64,000 nucleotides of DNA from Bombella apis (GCF_018221685.1 NZ_JAGJTM010000004.1:248001-312000); one strand, 5' to 3'; counted from the stretch's first letter, positions 34,091 through 44,782 are shown. Numbers and translations: made by a program. Notes: generated by a model from the sequence alone, not told the origin.

Positions 34091-34444
34091 TCAGTCTTCA
34101 TGGCTGAAGCGGCGTGTGGTGATGTCATGTTCCAGCGGGTGGGTGCTGTCTAGGACATCAACCTCCATGATCCAGAGGTCAGGGTCGTACCGTTTCTGCC
34201 GTTCCAGATAGGCATTGGCCTGCATCATGGCACTTTCCGTGTCGCTGTCCTCAAAGGTCTGGCGCAGCCATGTCGCACCCTGTTCCCGTAATATGGCGAT
34301 GCGTCCATCCCGGCCATTCAGCATGATGAAGACACTGCCAGCATCTTCGTCACCTTTACGGACCAGAGCGGCCATCAGGCCATTCTGGTTGAGGTGCCTG
34401 AGGGTGGCACGGACCCAGAATCCGGTTTTCAGGCCATGGAACAT
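34091..34444 (-). CDS. DUF1491 family protein
   Basis: A 117-residue cytoplasmic protein from ATG 34444, GGGAG 9 nt upstream. W-V-R-A-T-L-R-H opens the domain, followed by G-D-E-D-A-G-S-V-F-I-M-L-N and R-Y-D-P-D-L-W-I-M-E-V-D, all standard for DUF1491 of alphaproteobacteria. It starts 34 bp after the peptidase stop and is probably cotranscribed. Function unknown. Confidence 0.85.
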   Translation of the reverse strand: MFHGLKTGFWVRATLRHLNQNGLMAALVRKGDEDAGSVFIMLNGRDGRIAILREQGATWLRQTFEDSDTESAMMQANAYLERQKRYDPDLWIMEVDVLDSTHPLEHDITTRRFSHED

Positions 34445-34478
34445 GAGTCCGGTCTCCCTGCCAGATGGTGCATAGTCG

Positions 34479-36356
34479 TCATGGGGTGGTGTTAGCCGCC
34501 GGGTGAATTGCCGTGTTGTCTGGCAGATGCAGGAGGGCAGCACGATAGGTGTGGGGGATGATGAAAAGTGCCAGAGCGGCGGAGATGTCGGTCGGGCTGG
34601 CAGCGGCAGGGGGGCAGACCTGTCGCAGGGCACGCCGTGCCGCCTCCGGGCTGTCTGTGCTGATGAGGCGGGACTGGCGCAGGGCATCGGTCATGAGGGA
34701 CTGGTCAGCACGAAGCGCTGCCAGCTGGTCCCGGAGGGAAAACTGTCCCTGGGGGCTTGTGCAGAGCTGGGGCAGGACCCCAAGGTCCTGCAGGGCCCAG
34801 CCTTGGGGAGCGGTGATGTGTGCCCATGTCAGGGACAGGTGCCCCCCGTTGGGCAGGGTGGAAGAAATCTGGACCATGCCTTTGCCAAAGGTACTGCTGC
34901 CGGTCACAACGGCCCTTTGCTGGTCGGCCAGCGCTGCTGCCAGAACTTCGGCTGCACTGCCCGTATCCTGGTCAACCAGCAGGGCCAGCGGGGTATTGTT
35001 GGTCAGATCCCCGCCCTGGATGCTCCAGACGTGATTGGCCTCCGCCGCCCGTCCTTCGGTCGTGGCGATCACGCCGTGGTCGAGGAAGAGCGCCGCCGTC
35101 ATGACCGCCTGTTGCAGGATTCCTCCATGGTTCCCGCGCAGGTCCAGCACGAGGCCGGGCAGGGTGGGCGCTGGTGGGGTCCGGCCGTCTGGAGGGTGGG
35201 GCAGACTGCTATTTGGGGGTGTTTCTGGCAGGAGCGTGGAAAGATACTGGCTGACTTCTTCGGCCGTCCGGCTGGAAAAATGGGTGACCCGCAGGACGGG
35301 GAACCGCCCGGCCTGTTCAGGGAAGACACTTTCTTCTGCCATGCGCCCACGGGTGAAATTCCTGATGAGATGATGTCCGTCCTGGGTGCGGAATTCCAGC
35401 TCCACCGTACTGCCAGCAGGGCCAGTCAGCATGGCCTGGAGGGCGGGCAGGGCCATCTGGCGTGTGCTCTGGTGGTCGAGGCTGGTCAGGCTGTCTCCCG
35501 GTATGATTCCGGCATCCCACAGAGGGCTGTCGAGGTTGAGGGCTGCCACGACAGGGAAATGGGCTCGTGTCCGGCGGAGGGTCAGCCCGACGCTTGCTGC
35601 GGGTTCGGGTGGGGGCTGGGCAGGCGTGACGGCATCAGACTGGCTGGGCGGCGGTGGAGGAGACTGATAGCGGGAATAGGGGTCCAGCCTGGCCAGAAGG
35701 CCATTGAGAAAACGGCTCAGCAGGGTTTCATCATTCATGAGCTGGTAGGATGGCACATCACGTCGCAGGAGCGTGATGAGCTGGAGGCTCAGATGGCTCC
35801 AGCCGGTCACGTCGTCCTTGCCGGGTGTCCGGACAGACAGCAGAGGGTGCCTGTCATGGAGCAGGCTCATGTGAGCCGGGCTGAACATGGTTCCGGGCTG
35901 GACGGCGAGGGTGAAGCTGGATGATGGCGCCTGCCCATGATCCGGCTGTTGTAAAGGCTGGGGGACTTCCAGCAGGGCCTGCATCCCCCAGAGGCAGAGT
36001 TCCTGCGGTGTGTGCGCAGTCAGCATCCGGGGAAGCATGAATGTAAGGGCGGTTGATAATGTCAGCTCTGCCAGCCGGTCTTCATCCGTGAATTCCGGGA
36101 GAGCCGGAGCGGTGGGCACGGGGGTGGATCGGGAGGAGCTGCCTGTCCCTGCGGGTTGGGATGTTGTGGTGGCGATGGATCCGACCGGGGTGGAGGAGGG
36201 TGCTCCAGGGCGGCCGGCAAAATGGTGGAGCAGCCGGTTCCAGAAAGGATGGGCCTGAACAGGCTGGGCGATGGCAGAGCCGACTGTCAGCACGCCGGAC
36301 AGGGCAACCCCGGTGAAGGCTGTGCAGACGGGACGCAGGAGGCGAACTGGCATCAT
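34479..36356 (-). CDS. ctpA: S41 C-terminal processing peptidase (CtpA-like)
   Basis: A 625-residue periplasmic protease. It has a signal peptide to about A-I-A-Q, a Ser/Pro-rich linker (50-90), a helical region, a PDZ domain (about 255-330), then the S41 core. Catalytic S467 sits in D-T-G-S-A-A-E and K492 in F-G-K-G-M-V-Q; L-D-L-R-G-N-H-G-G precedes them. It is larger than most CtpA proteins, with extra low-complexity Pro/Gln segments near 240 and 385. Likely substrates are tail-processed envelope proteins. DUF1491 lies directly downstream. Confidence 0.88.
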   Translation of the reverse strand: MMPVRLLRPVCTAFTGVALSGVLTVGSAIAQPVQAHPFWNRLLHHFAGRPGAPSSTPVGSIATTTSQPAGTGSSSRSTPVPTAPALPEFTDEDRLAELTLSTALTFMLPRMLTAHTPQELCLWGMQALLEVPQPLQQPDHGQAPSSSFTLAVQPGTMFSPAHMSLLHDRHPLLSVRTPGKDDVTGWSHLSLQLITLLRRDVPSYQLMNDETLLSRFLNGLLARLDPYSRYQSPPPPPSQSDAVTPAQPPPEPAASVGLTLRRTRAHFPVVAALNLDSPLWDAGIIPGDSLTSLDHQSTRQMALPALQAMLTGPAGSTVELEFRTQDGHHLIRNFTRGRMAEESVFPEQAGRFPVLRVTHFSSRTAEEVSQYLSTLLPETPPNSSLPHPPDGRTPPAPTLPGLVLDLRGNHGGILQQAVMTAALFLDHGVIATTEGRAAEANHVWSIQGGDLTNNTPLALLVDQDTGSAAEVLAAALADQQRAVVTGSSTFGKGMVQISSTLPNGGHLSLTWAHITAPQGWALQDLGVLPQLCTSPQGQFSLRDQLAALRADQSLMTDALRQSRLISTDSPEAARRALRQVCPPAAASPTDISAALALFIIPHTYRAALLHLPDNTAIHPAANTTP

Positions 36357-36534
36357 GAAGGCGATGGACCGGACTGGTAAGAAAAAGGGAAGATGAAAAG
36401 CCGGGACACTGTCACATGGTTTCTTTCGGGGACAGAGGCCGGGCAGGGCGGATCGTGCCCGTTGCGGGCCGGGGGCGTGCCATCATGGAAGACACATCCC
36501 CCGCTATTATGCCGCATTCATGGAAGAAGGGAAA

Positions 36535-39267
36535 TCAGAAAGGAAGGTCATCCTTGCTGATGGGCGCCTCTGGTGAGGTTTTGCTGCGGCTGCCGGTTTT
36601 TGTGGTTCCGCTTTTTGTTGTTTTGGCTCTGCTGGTTGCCTTCCCTGTCGCTGCCTTTTTGGTGGCCGTTTTTCTGGTCGTGCTCTTCGCCGTAGTGGTT
36701 TTTCTGGTCGTGGTCTTTTTGGCGGCCGTTTTTTTCGTGGTTGTCTTGCGGCCACCTTTCAGCGGTTTGCCTTTTTCATCCAGCAGGGTGAGGGCCTCTT
36801 CCAGCGTGACGTCATCCATCGAGTCCCCTTTGGGGAGAGTGGCAATGGTCTGGCCATGCTGCACATAGGGACCAAAACGTCCCTTGCGGACCATGACGAC
36901 CTCACCATCCTTGGGGTGCGTACCCAACGTGCGGATGGAGGCCAGCTTTTTGGCCAGAGCATCAACGGCCCGGTTCAGGCCGATGGTCAGCACGTCATCA
37001 TCCTTGCTGAGCGTGCCGTAGATGCTGCCCATCTTGACGAACGGTCCGAAACGGCCAAGACCGGCCGTGATCATCTCGCCCGTTTCCGGGTGGGGGCCAA
37101 CCTCACGGGGGAGGGAGAGAAGGCCGATGGCTTCCTCAAGGGTGAGCGTTTCGCCGTTACGGTCCTTGGGGATGGTGGCCCGTTTTGGTTTGGCCTTCCT
37201 GTCTTCAGGGTCCGGCTCGCCACGCTGGACATACAGCCCGTAAGGCCCACGACGGAGGGTGATGTCCTCGCCCGTGGCAGGGTCATGGCCAAGCAGGCGC
37301 ATACCGTCCGGTAGGGCAGTCTCCTCGCCATTATCAACCGCCAGGGGGCGGGTGACACGGCATTCCGGATAGTTGGAGCATCCCAGGAAGGCTCCATGCC
37401 GCCCCAGCTTGAGGCCCAGCCGTCCATCAGTGCAGGACGGGCAGCTGCGTGGATCACTGCCATCCGGTCGGGGTGGGAAGAAATGGTTGCCGAGGTCCTG
37501 GTCCAGCGCATCAATGACATCAGAGATTTTCAGGTCTTTTGTCTTGGCAACCGTGGCCGAGAAGTCGTTCCAGAAGGCGGACATGACATCATGCCAGTCA
37601 GCCCGGCCATCCGAGATGTCATCCAGCTGCGTCTCCAGCGAGGCCGTGAAGCCCGTATCTACATAACGCTGGAAAAAAGAGGTGAGAAAAGCCGTGACCA
37701 GCCGCCCCCTGTCTTCCGGCACGAAGCGTCGGGCATCAAGGCGCACATAATTGCGGTCCCGCAGGACGCTGAGGATGGAGGCATAGGTGGAAGGCCGCCC
37801 GATGCCGATTTCTTCCATCTTCTTGACCAGTGATGCTTCGGAATAGCGGGGCGGTGGCTGGGTGAAGTGCTGTTCGGCTGTCACGTCCTTCGTGCCCAGC
37901 TGGTCGCCTTCCTTCATGGCGGGGAGAAGGCGGTTCTGGTCATCATCCCCGCCTTTTTCCTTGTCATCATGGCCTTCGATATAGAGCTTCAGAAAGCCGT
38001 CAAAGGCGATGATGGAGCCGGTGGCCCGCATCAGGGTCTGCTCCTGTTCATCACCGATGGTGACGGCTGTCTGGTCCAGCTCGGCAGACTGCATCTGTGA
38101 AGCAACGGAGCGCTTCCAGATCAGCTCATAAAGGCGTTTCTGGTCCGCCGTGAGCACGGAGGCGACAGAAGAAGGTGTACGGGACACATCGGTAGGGCGG
38201 ATGGCCTCGTGGGCTTCCTGTGCGTTTTTTGCCTTCGTGGTGTAGGAGCGTGGCTTGCCCGGGCAGTAATCTTTGCCAAAGGATGAGCTGATATGGGAGC
38301 GGATGGCCTGCACGGCCTCCGAGGCCATGGTGACGCCATCGGTACGCATGTAGGTGATCAGGCCGAACGTCTCGCCATTCAGGTCCACACCCTCATAAAG
38401 CTGCTGGGCGGTGCGCATGGTGGTCTGTGCACTCATGCCCAGCTTGCGGGAGGCTTCCTGCTGGAGGGTGGAGGTGGTGAAAGGCGGTGCCGGATTGCGG
38501 CGTGTCCGCTTCCGCTCGATCTTCCGTACGCTGAGGGCGGAGGAGCGGACCAGATCACGGGCCCTGTGGGCCATGTCCTCATTGGTCAGGGCGAACTGGT
38601 CGAGTTTTCTGCCTTCAAGATGGGTCAGTTTTGCGGTGAAGTCCGCCTTGGCGGGAGTTGTGAAGAGACCTTCCACACTCCAGTATTCCCGGGGTTTGAA
38701 GACCTCGATTTCCGCTTCCCGTTCGCAGATCAGCCGCAGGGCGACAGACTGCACACGCCCTGCACTGCGGCTGCCGGGCAGCTTGCGCCAGAGAACGGGA
38801 GACAGGGTGAAGCCGACCAGATAGTCCAGCGCACGGCGGGCCAGATAGGCATCAATCAGGGGGCGGTCCAGCGTACGGGGGGCCTTCATGGCCGCAGCGA
38901 TGGCGTTTTTGGTGATCTCGTTGAAGGTGACCCGCTCGACCTCAATATCCTTGAGGAGCTTTTTTTCCTCGAGGGCACTGCGGACATGCCACGAGATGGC
39001 CTCACCTTCCCTGTCCGGGTCGGTGGCGAGAATCAGTTTGCTGGCCCCTTTGAGAGCCTTGGCAATGGTGGCAATCTGTTTCGAGCCACGATCATCGGTC
39101 TGCCACGACATGGCGAAATTCTCGTCAGGGCGCACGCTTCCATCCTTGGGAGGAAGGTCCCGCACATGGCCGAAGGAGGCGATAACGGTATAATCGCTGC
39201 CGAGATAACGGTTGATGGTCTTTGCCTTGGCAGGGCTTTCTACAACCACAACATTCTTCACTGCCAT
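36535..39267 (-). CDS. topA: DNA topoisomerase I
   Basis: A 910-residue type IA enzyme. The TOPRIM domain shows E10-S-P-A-K-A and D83-P-D85-R-E. The active-site Tyr is Y306 in L-I-T-Y-M-R-T-D. One zinc-ribbon (C-P-S-C...C-S-N-Y-P-E-C) is followed by three or four topo-C repeats (G-P-Y-V-Q, G-P-F-V-K). The last 80 residues are a Lys/Thr/Ala repeat (K-K-T-A-A-K-K, T-T-R-K), a DNA-binding tail common in alphaproteobacteria. Last gene of the gltX-pyrB-pyrC-plsY-dprA-topA series, 54 bp after dprA. Confidence 0.95.
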   Translation of the reverse strand: MAVKNVVVVESPAKAKTINRYLGSDYTVIASFGHVRDLPPKDGSVRPDENFAMSWQTDDRGSKQIATIAKALKGASKLILATDPDREGEAISWHVRSALEEKKLLKDIEVERVTFNEITKNAIAAAMKAPRTLDRPLIDAYLARRALDYLVGFTLSPVLWRKLPGSRSAGRVQSVALRLICEREAEIEVFKPREYWSVEGLFTTPAKADFTAKLTHLEGRKLDQFALTNEDMAHRARDLVRSSALSVRKIERKRTRRNPAPPFTTSTLQQEASRKLGMSAQTTMRTAQQLYEGVDLNGETFGLITYMRTDGVTMASEAVQAIRSHISSSFGKDYCPGKPRSYTTKAKNAQEAHEAIRPTDVSRTPSSVASVLTADQKRLYELIWKRSVASQMQSAELDQTAVTIGDEQEQTLMRATGSIIAFDGFLKLYIEGHDDKEKGGDDDQNRLLPAMKEGDQLGTKDVTAEQHFTQPPPRYSEASLVKKMEEIGIGRPSTYASILSVLRDRNYVRLDARRFVPEDRGRLVTAFLTSFFQRYVDTGFTASLETQLDDISDGRADWHDVMSAFWNDFSATVAKTKDLKISDVIDALDQDLGNHFFPPRPDGSDPRSCPSCTDGRLGLKLGRHGAFLGCSNYPECRVTRPLAVDNGEETALPDGMRLLGHDPATGEDITLRRGPYGLYVQRGEPDPEDRKAKPKRATIPKDRNGETLTLEEAIGLLSLPREVGPHPETGEMITAGLGRFGPFVKMGSIYGTLSKDDDVLTIGLNRAVDALAKKLASIRTLGTHPKDGEVVMVRKGRFGPYVQHGQTIATLPKGDSMDDVTLEEALTLLDEKGKPLKGGRKTTTKKTAAKKTTTRKTTTAKSTTRKTATKKAATGKATSRAKTTKSGTTKTGSRSKTSPEAPISKDDLPF

Positions 39268-39321
39268 GAGTCTTTCCCGGTCTCTGGTGTCCTGGTGGTA
39301 AGGCTGTCTGGCCGATGCCCG

Positions 39322-40560
39322 CTAGCTGGGAAGTGTGATCTGCCCATCGTCGTGGCGTTGGACAGCTCCGTTCATTTCCAGCTCGATGAGTATTGCCGCA
39401 ACTGCTGAGATGGACAACTGACAGCGTGATGCAATCTCGTCAACAGTGGAGGGGGTATGCGCCAGCAGGGAGAGAATATTTTTTTCGTCAGATTCCGGTA
39501 ATGATTGACTGGCCGCAGGGGCTTTCCGGGGGGCAGCTGGCGGGGCGGTCGGTACTTTTTCAGTGGGTGTGAAAAGGGATGGCTGGCGTGAGGGAGGCCT
39601 GCTCCATGGGGCCAGTCCGGGGTCTGGTGAGGGCGTGTCTGCCAGGGTGGACAGGATGTCCTGAACCTGCTCGACCAGTATGGCCTGATTCTGTTTCAGC
39701 AGGTCATTCCCGCCGCTGGAACGTGGATCGCCGGGAAAGCCAGGCACGGCAAAGAGCAGACGCTGGAAGGTTGCAGCGAGTCGGGCCGTGATGAGTGTGC
39801 CGGAGCGTCTGGCTGCCTCAACCAGCAGGCAGCCACGGGCCAGACCGGCAATGAGAAGGTTGCGCCGTGGAAAATGGCGGGCATTGGCCGGCATGCCGGG
39901 AGGATATTCCGTAATCAGGCAGCCCTGCTGGGCTATGGCGGCCTGCAAGCCTGCATGTTCGGGAGGGTAGGTAATGTCCAGCCCGCCGGGCAGGGCGGCG
40001 ATGGTCCGTCCAGAGGGCAGGGCTCCCCGGTGGGCCGCTCCATCAACTCCACGGGCCAGACCGGAAACGACAGTCAGGCCGGCTTCTGCCAGACCGGCGG
40101 CGAATTCCTCTGTCAGTTTCAGGGCCGGATTGGAGGCCTTGCGGGCCCCGACAATGGCCAGGGAGGGCGTGGAGAGCAGGTCTGTATTGCCTTGGGTGAA
40201 TAGAAGTACGGGAGCATTCGGCAGTCCGGCCAGCAGGCGGGGATAGGCAGGGTCGGAGCGTAGCAGATGGTGGCCTCCCCGTTTTCCCAGCCAGGCAATT
40301 TCGTCTTCCATGCGGGATGCGGAGGGAATGGCTGGCGCCGGACGGCCGGAAAGGCGGGCACGGGCAGGCAGCGCTGCAATGGCCTGCTCTGCCGTGCCGT
40401 AAAGGCCCATCAACCGGCTGAATGTGGCGTTGCCAATGCCCTTTGTGCGGGCCAGCCGCAATCGAGCCAGACGTTCCGTTGCTGTCAGGTTGGCTTCTGA
40501 TAATGCAGCTGGCTCATTTCTGTCCGACACGGGGTTCCGTTCCGCTACAGAGGCGGGCAA
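39322..40560 (-). CDS. dprA: DNA processing protein A (single-strand DNA loader)
   Basis: A 412-residue protein. The Rossmann core has S-G-L-A-R-G-V-D-G-A-A-H, A-A-L-P-G-G-L-D-I-T-Y-P-P and F-P-R-R-N-L-L-I-A-G. A helix-hairpin-helix-like N-terminus (T-K-G-I-G-N-A-T-F) and a winged-helix C-terminus (about 350-412, after a Pro/Ala linker) complete it. It loads RecA on incoming single strands during transformation. The start overlaps plsY by 47 bp; a GTG at 40530 is an alternative. Confidence 0.9.
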   Translation of the reverse strand: MPASVAERNPVSDRNEPAALSEANLTATERLARLRLARTKGIGNATFSRLMGLYGTAEQAIAALPARARLSGRPAPAIPSASRMEDEIAWLGKRGGHHLLRSDPAYPRLLAGLPNAPVLLFTQGNTDLLSTPSLAIVGARKASNPALKLTEEFAAGLAEAGLTVVSGLARGVDGAAHRGALPSGRTIAALPGGLDITYPPEHAGLQAAIAQQGCLITEYPPGMPANARHFPRRNLLIAGLARGCLLVEAARRSGTLITARLAATFQRLLFAVPGFPGDPRSSGGNDLLKQNQAILVEQVQDILSTLADTPSPDPGLAPWSRPPSRQPSLFTPTEKVPTAPPAAPRKAPAASQSLPESDEKNILSLLAHTPSTVDEIASRCQLSISAVAAILIELEMNGAVQRHDDGQITLPS

Positions 40561-41149
40561 TGTTGCCGTAATGGCGCAGGAGGATCAGCAGGGTGATGCA
40601 TGCTGCTGCAATGGGACGGGCCGACATGATGGGTGCCAGAGAGAAGGCCACCATCAGGAACGGTGCTGCCAGAAAAGCCAGAAGCGCCCCCACGGAAGAA
40701 ATCCTGCTCAGACGGACACCAGCCAGCCAGAGCAGGGTGCAGAGCAGCCCGACCGGCCAGCACATGCCCCAGAAAACACCGATGCCTGTAGCAACGCCCT
40801 TGCCGCCACGAAACCTGAGCCATATGGGGAAGCAGTGCCCCACGACAGCGGCACACCCTGCTACGGAGAGGCACAGGGCCGTGTCGTGAGGGGAGAGGGC
40901 CTCCGCCAGCAGGACGGCCAGAAGCCCCTTGAAGGCATCCAGAAGCAGGGTTGCCGCAGCGAGGCCTTTGCGGCCTGTCCGCAGCACGTTGGTGGCCCCG
41001 ATGTTGCCGGAACCGATGCGCCGGATGTCACCCTGCCCACTGAGTGCGGTAAGCAGGAGGCCGAAAGGGATGCTCCCCAGAAGATAGGCCCCCAGAGCGA
41101 TGACAGGCAGGCTGGGGGGCATGAGGGACCAGGTCAGGATGCCGCTCAT
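40514..41149 (-). CDS. plsY: Glycerol-3-phosphate acyltransferase PlsY
   Basis: A 211-residue membrane enzyme. It uses acyl-phosphate to make lysophosphatidate. The three conserved loops are visible: G-S-I-P-F-G, G-S-G-N-I-G-A-T-N-V-L-R and G-H-C-F-P-I-W-L-R-F-R-G-G-K-G-V-A-T. Five or six hydrophobic spans. It overlaps pyrC by 4 bp and dprA by 47 bp, a tight operon. Confidence 0.93.
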   Translation of the reverse strand: MSGILTWSLMPPSLPVIALGAYLLGSIPFGLLLTALSGQGDIRRIGSGNIGATNVLRTGRKGLAAATLLLDAFKGLLAVLLAEALSPHDTALCLSVAGCAAVVGHCFPIWLRFRGGKGVATGIGVFWGMCWPVGLLCTLLWLAGVRLSRISSVGALLAFLAAPFLMVAFSLAPIMSARPIAAACITLLILLRHYGNIARLCSGTEPRVGQK

Positions 41150-42423
41150 GCAGGGAGACCTTTGGCAGTGAAGACTTCACGACCCTGACGGAAGGTCCGC
41201 AGGACACGTCCTTTGAGGTTTCGGCCATCAAAGGGGGTATTCTGTGCCCGGCCGGGCAGGCTGCCCGCGGTGACGGTCCATTCTTCTTCCGGGTCAAACA
41301 GGCAGAGGTCTGCCGGGGCACCGACGGCCAGCGTCCCGGCTTCCAGCCCCAGAAGACGGGCCGGAGCCACGGTGAGCAGGCGCAGGGCCTCCAGCAGCGG
41401 CAGGCCAGCCTGAAGCGTGACACCCAGCAGGGTGACGAGGCCGGTCCCGCCAGCCCGGGCCTGGGCAAAGGGAAGACGCTTGTCATCCGCATCGGCCGGG
41501 CTGTGATCGGAGGCGATGGCATCAATGGTGCCGTCTGCCAGACCCGCCAGAACGGCCTGCCGGTCAGCTTCCAGCCGCAGCGGCGGGGAGAGCTTGGCGT
41601 AGGTGCGGAAATCCCCGATATCCGCCTCCGTCATGGCGAAATAGGGCGGTGCCGTGTCGCAGGTGACCCGGATGCCCCGCTTTTTGGCATCAGCAATCAG
41701 GCCGAGGGCTTCCCCGGTGGAAACATGCCCGAAATGGATGCGTGCGCCCGTCAGTTCGGCAAGGCGAAGGTCACGGGCGATCATCATGGCCTCGGCGCAG
41801 GCGGGAATCTGTGGCAGGCCCATTTTCACGGCCTGCGGGCTGGCAGTGGCGCAGCCCCCTTTGGCCAGGGAGGGATCTTCCGGGTGGAGGACAATGACGG
41901 TATCCAGAAAGCCGGAATAGGCCAGCAGGTTGCGCATCTGCTTGGTGTCGGCAATGGCCCGGGCACCGTCGGTGAAGCCGATGGCCCCGGCTTTTTTCAG
42001 CAGGCCGATTTCGGCCATGTCCGTTCCGGCGCAGCCTTTTGTCAGGGCTCCATAGGGATAGATGGAGACAAGACCAGTCTCTTCCCCACGGCGGCGGATG
42101 TAATGGACGAGTGCCGGGTTGTCGATGGCAGGCTCGGTATCGGGAAGCAGGGCCAGGGAGGTGATGCCTCCTGCCACGGCAGCCTGAATACCGGAATCAA
42201 TGCTCTCCCGGTATTCAGCTCCGGGTTCGCCAAAGCTGGCCCGCATGTCCACGAGGCCGGGGCAGAGGACGGCCCCTTTGCCATCCACGATGCGGGCAGC
42301 CTTGGAGGTCTCCTTGGGGTCGAGGGCGGCAATGCGCCCTTTCTCGACCAGCAGGCTCCCTTTGCCATCCCGCCCGGAGGCAGGGTCAATCAGCCGGACA
42401 TTTTCAAAAAGGATGCTGCTCAT
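41146..42423 (-). CDS. pyrC: Dihydroorotase-like protein lacking the metal H-x-H (PyrX-like)
   Basis: A 425-residue amidohydrolase-fold protein. The place of the D-x-H-x-H metal motif reads G-L-V-D-M60-R61-A-S63-F-G-E-P-G, so both histidines are gone. Later motifs are partly kept: H in G-H-V-S-T and D in A-S-D-H-S-P-A-D. Non-catalytic dihydroorotase homologues encoded next to pyrB (PyrX/PyrC') support aspartate carbamoyltransferase assembly in other bacteria, so this may be structural; an active enzyme would then be elsewhere. The start overlaps pyrB by 4 bp. Confidence 0.8.
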   Translation of the reverse strand: MSSILFENVRLIDPASGRDGKGSLLVEKGRIAALDPKETSKAARIVDGKGAVLCPGLVDMRASFGEPGAEYRESIDSGIQAAVAGGITSLALLPDTEPAIDNPALVHYIRRRGEETGLVSIYPYGALTKGCAGTDMAEIGLLKKAGAIGFTDGARAIADTKQMRNLLAYSGFLDTVIVLHPEDPSLAKGGCATASPQAVKMGLPQIPACAEAMMIARDLRLAELTGARIHFGHVSTGEALGLIADAKKRGIRVTCDTAPPYFAMTEADIGDFRTYAKLSPPLRLEADRQAVLAGLADGTIDAIASDHSPADADDKRLPFAQARAGGTGLVTLLGVTLQAGLPLLEALRLLTVAPARLLGLEAGTLAVGAPADLCLFDPEEEWTVTAGSLPGRAQNTPFDGRNLKGRVLRTFRQGREVFTAKGLPA

Positions 42424-43358
42424 GCGGGATTCTTCATGCGGGAAAGACGGTCGAGGACAGCCATGCGGACGGCCACGCCCATCTCGACCTGTTCAGAAAT
42501 GACGCTTTGTGGCGAATCGGCGACATCGGAGGCAATTTCAACACCCCGGTTCATCGGGCCGGGATGCATCACCAAGGCTCCTGGCTTGGCCAGAGCGAGG
42601 CGGCGGCGGTCCAGCCCGAAGAGGGAGAAATATTCCCGTGCGCTGGGGACAAGGCCGCTGCCCATGCGTTCCCGCTGGACACGGAGACACATGGCCACGT
42701 CCGCATCCTTCAGGGCTTCATCAATGTCATGATGCAGGGTGACGCCTTCCAGCGTGCCGAGGGCACCGGGCAGCAGGGTGGGGGGGCCTGCCAGATGGAT
42801 GTCGTTGCCCATGGCCCGCAGGAGGTGAATGTCCGACCGGGCCACACGGCTGTGGGCGATGTCGCCGCATATGGCGATTTTCAGCCCGCTGAGGCGGCCG
42901 AAATGCCGCCGGATGGTCAGGCCGTCCAGCAGGGCCTGCGTGGGGTGCTCGTGCATCCCGTCCCCGGCATTGACGACACTGGCCTCGACCTTCTGCGAGA
43001 GCAGGGCCGGGGCACCGCTCTGGGCATGGCGGACCACCAGCAGGTCGCAGTGCATGGCGTTGAGGGTGGAGGCCGTGTCCAGCAGGGTTTCGCCCTTGTT
43101 GACCGAGCTTGTGGCGACGGTCATGTTCACCACATCGGCACCCAGCCGCTTGGCGGCCAGCTCGAAGCTGGTGCGCGTGCGCGTGCTGTCCTCAAAGAAG
43201 AGATTGATGACGGTACGGCCCTGTAGCACGTCCCGTGGTGCATTGCGGGAACGGCTGAGCAGGGCATAGCTCTCGGCGAGGTCCAGAAAAGGCGTGATGT
43301 CCTTTTCTGTCATGCCTTCAATGCCGAGAAGATGGGGCGTGTGGTGTGTGGGGTTCAT
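42420..43358 (-). CDS. pyrB: Aspartate carbamoyltransferase catalytic chain
   Basis: A 312-residue enzyme forming carbamoyl-aspartate for pyrimidines. The carbamoyl-phosphate loop [12 protein letters not shown], the S-S-V-N-K-G-E-T loop, H-P-T-Q-A-L-L-D and H-P-G-P-M-N-R-G are all intact. Stop and start overlap neighbours by 4 bp. With the inactive-looking PyrC partner it probably forms the dodecameric class A complex. Confidence 0.95.
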   Translation of the reverse strand: MNPTHHTPHLLGIEGMTEKDITPFLDLAESYALLSRSRNAPRDVLQGRTVINLFFEDSTRTRTSFELAAKRLGADVVNMTVATSSVNKGETLLDTASTLNAMHCDLLVVRHAQSGAPALLSQKVEASVVNAGDGMHEHPTQALLDGLTIRRHFGRLSGLKIAICGDIAHSRVARSDIHLLRAMGNDIHLAGPPTLLPGALGTLEGVTLHHDIDEALKDADVAMCLRVQRERMGSGLVPSAREYFSLFGLDRRRLALAKPGALVMHPGPMNRGVEIASDVADSPQSVISEQVEMGVAVRMAVLDRLSRMKNPA

Positions 43359-44758
43359 GCGGACAGGACACTCCGGATGCGGGCGAGAACCTCATCCCGG
43401 CCCAATGCGGCGAGCGTGAGGTCGATTCCGGGCGATGTCGTGGTACCTGTCATGGCAGCACGGAGCGGCTGGGCGACGGCACCCAGTTTCAGCTCATGCT
43501 CGGCAGCGAAGGCCCGCAGCGTGCTGTCGATCCCTTCTGCCGTGAAAGGTTCCAGCCCGGCGAGTTTTTCCTCCAGCCCGGCGAGAACCTTCCGGCCTTC
43601 CTCGCCCAGATGCTTTTCCGCCTTGGGGGTGATGGTCAGCGGCAGGCGCAGCCCGGCGAAGGCGGCGTTGTCGGCCAGCTCCACGACCGTCTTTGCCCGT
43701 TCCTTCAGCCCCGGCATGAGGGCAAGCACACGGGCACGGACCGTCTCGTCATGGTCAAGGTCATCACGTCGCTCCAGACGCTGCATGACAAGGGCCGTCA
43801 GCCGCTCGTCATCGGCACGGCGCATCCAGATGCCGTTGAGGTGGCTGAGCTTGACGTAATCCATCCGGGAGGGAGAGCGGCCGATGCCGTCCATGTCGAA
43901 AAGCCTGATCTGTTCCTCACGGTCCAGCACCTCGGCATCGCCATGCCCCCAGCCGAGGCGCAGCAGATAGTTGCAGAGGGCCTCCGGCAGGATGCCTTCC
44001 TCACGGAAGTCCACGACGGATTGTGCACCATGACGTTTGGAGAGCTTGGCTCCATCCGGCCCGTGGATGAGGGGCAGATGGGCGAATTCTGGCAGGTCCC
44101 AGCCCATGGCCCGATAGATCATGGCCTGACGGAAGGTGTTTGTCAGGTGGTCGTCACCCCGCATGACGTGCGTGATGCCCATGTCGTGGTCATCCACCAC
44201 CACGGCGAGCAGATAGGTCGGTGTCCCGTCGGAGCGGAGCAGGATGAGGTCATCCATTTCTGCATTGGCGACACGGACCTCGCCCTGCACATGGTCCCTG
44301 ATGATGGTCTCGCCTTCCTTCGGAGCCCTGAGGCGGATGGCATAAGGCACGCCTTCCGGGGCTTCGGACGGGTCACGGTCACGCCATGTGCCATCATAGC
44401 GGGGCGGGCGTTTCTCGGCCCGGGCCTTCTCCCGCATGGCGGCCAGCTCTTCGGGCGTGCAGTAGCAGCGGTAGGCCATGCCCTTTTCCATGAGCTGGGC
44501 CACGACCTCGGCATGACGGTCCTGCCGGCTGGCCTGGAAGACAGGCTCTCCATCCCAGTCCAGTCCCATCCATTTCAGGCCATCAAAAATGACGTCCACG
44601 GCGTGCTGGGTGGAGCGTTCCCGGTCTGTATCCTCGATGCGCAGGACAAATTCTCCACCGTGATGACGGGCGAAGAGATAGTTGAACAGGGCAGCACGGG
44701 CGTTGCCGATATGGAGCAGGCCGGTGGGCGAGGGGGCAAAACGGGTACGGATCTTCAT
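43355..44758 (-). CDS. gltX: Glutamyl-tRNA synthetase
   Basis: A 467-residue class I synthetase. HIGH-like H-I-G-N-A-R-A-A-L sits near residue 17, and K-L-S-K-R-H-G replaces KMSKS. R-I-E-D-T-D and the anticodon-binding helices are standard. It overlaps pyrB by 4 bp and begins 24 bp from divergent comEC. The acetic acid bacteria often have two gltX genes; whether this one is the discriminating form cannot be told here. Confidence 0.94.
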   Translation of the reverse strand: MKIRTRFAPSPTGLLHIGNARAALFNYLFARHHGGEFVLRIEDTDRERSTQHAVDVIFDGLKWMGLDWDGEPVFQASRQDRHAEVVAQLMEKGMAYRCYCTPEELAAMREKARAEKRPPRYDGTWRDRDPSEAPEGVPYAIRLRAPKEGETIIRDHVQGEVRVANAEMDDLILLRSDGTPTYLLAVVVDDHDMGITHVMRGDDHLTNTFRQAMIYRAMGWDLPEFAHLPLIHGPDGAKLSKRHGAQSVVDFREEGILPEALCNYLLRLGWGHGDAEVLDREEQIRLFDMDGIGRSPSRMDYVKLSHLNGIWMRRADDERLTALVMQRLERRDDLDHDETVRARVLALMPGLKERAKTVVELADNAAFAGLRLPLTITPKAEKHLGEEGRKVLAGLEEKLAGLEPFTAEGIDSTLRAFAAEHELKLGAVAQPLRAAMTGTTTSPGIDLTLAALGRDEVLARIRSVLSA

Positions 44759-44782
44759 GAGCAGGCCTTATAACATGCCGGG

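Noticed and set aside
34747-34764. A 16-of-17 match between the 32-nt segment after the CRISPR-like repeat and the ctpA gene.
   Set aside because: The first three bases, within the seed of a type I-E guide, mismatch at two positions and no AAG/ATG motif precedes it. In GC-rich DNA this is likely chance.
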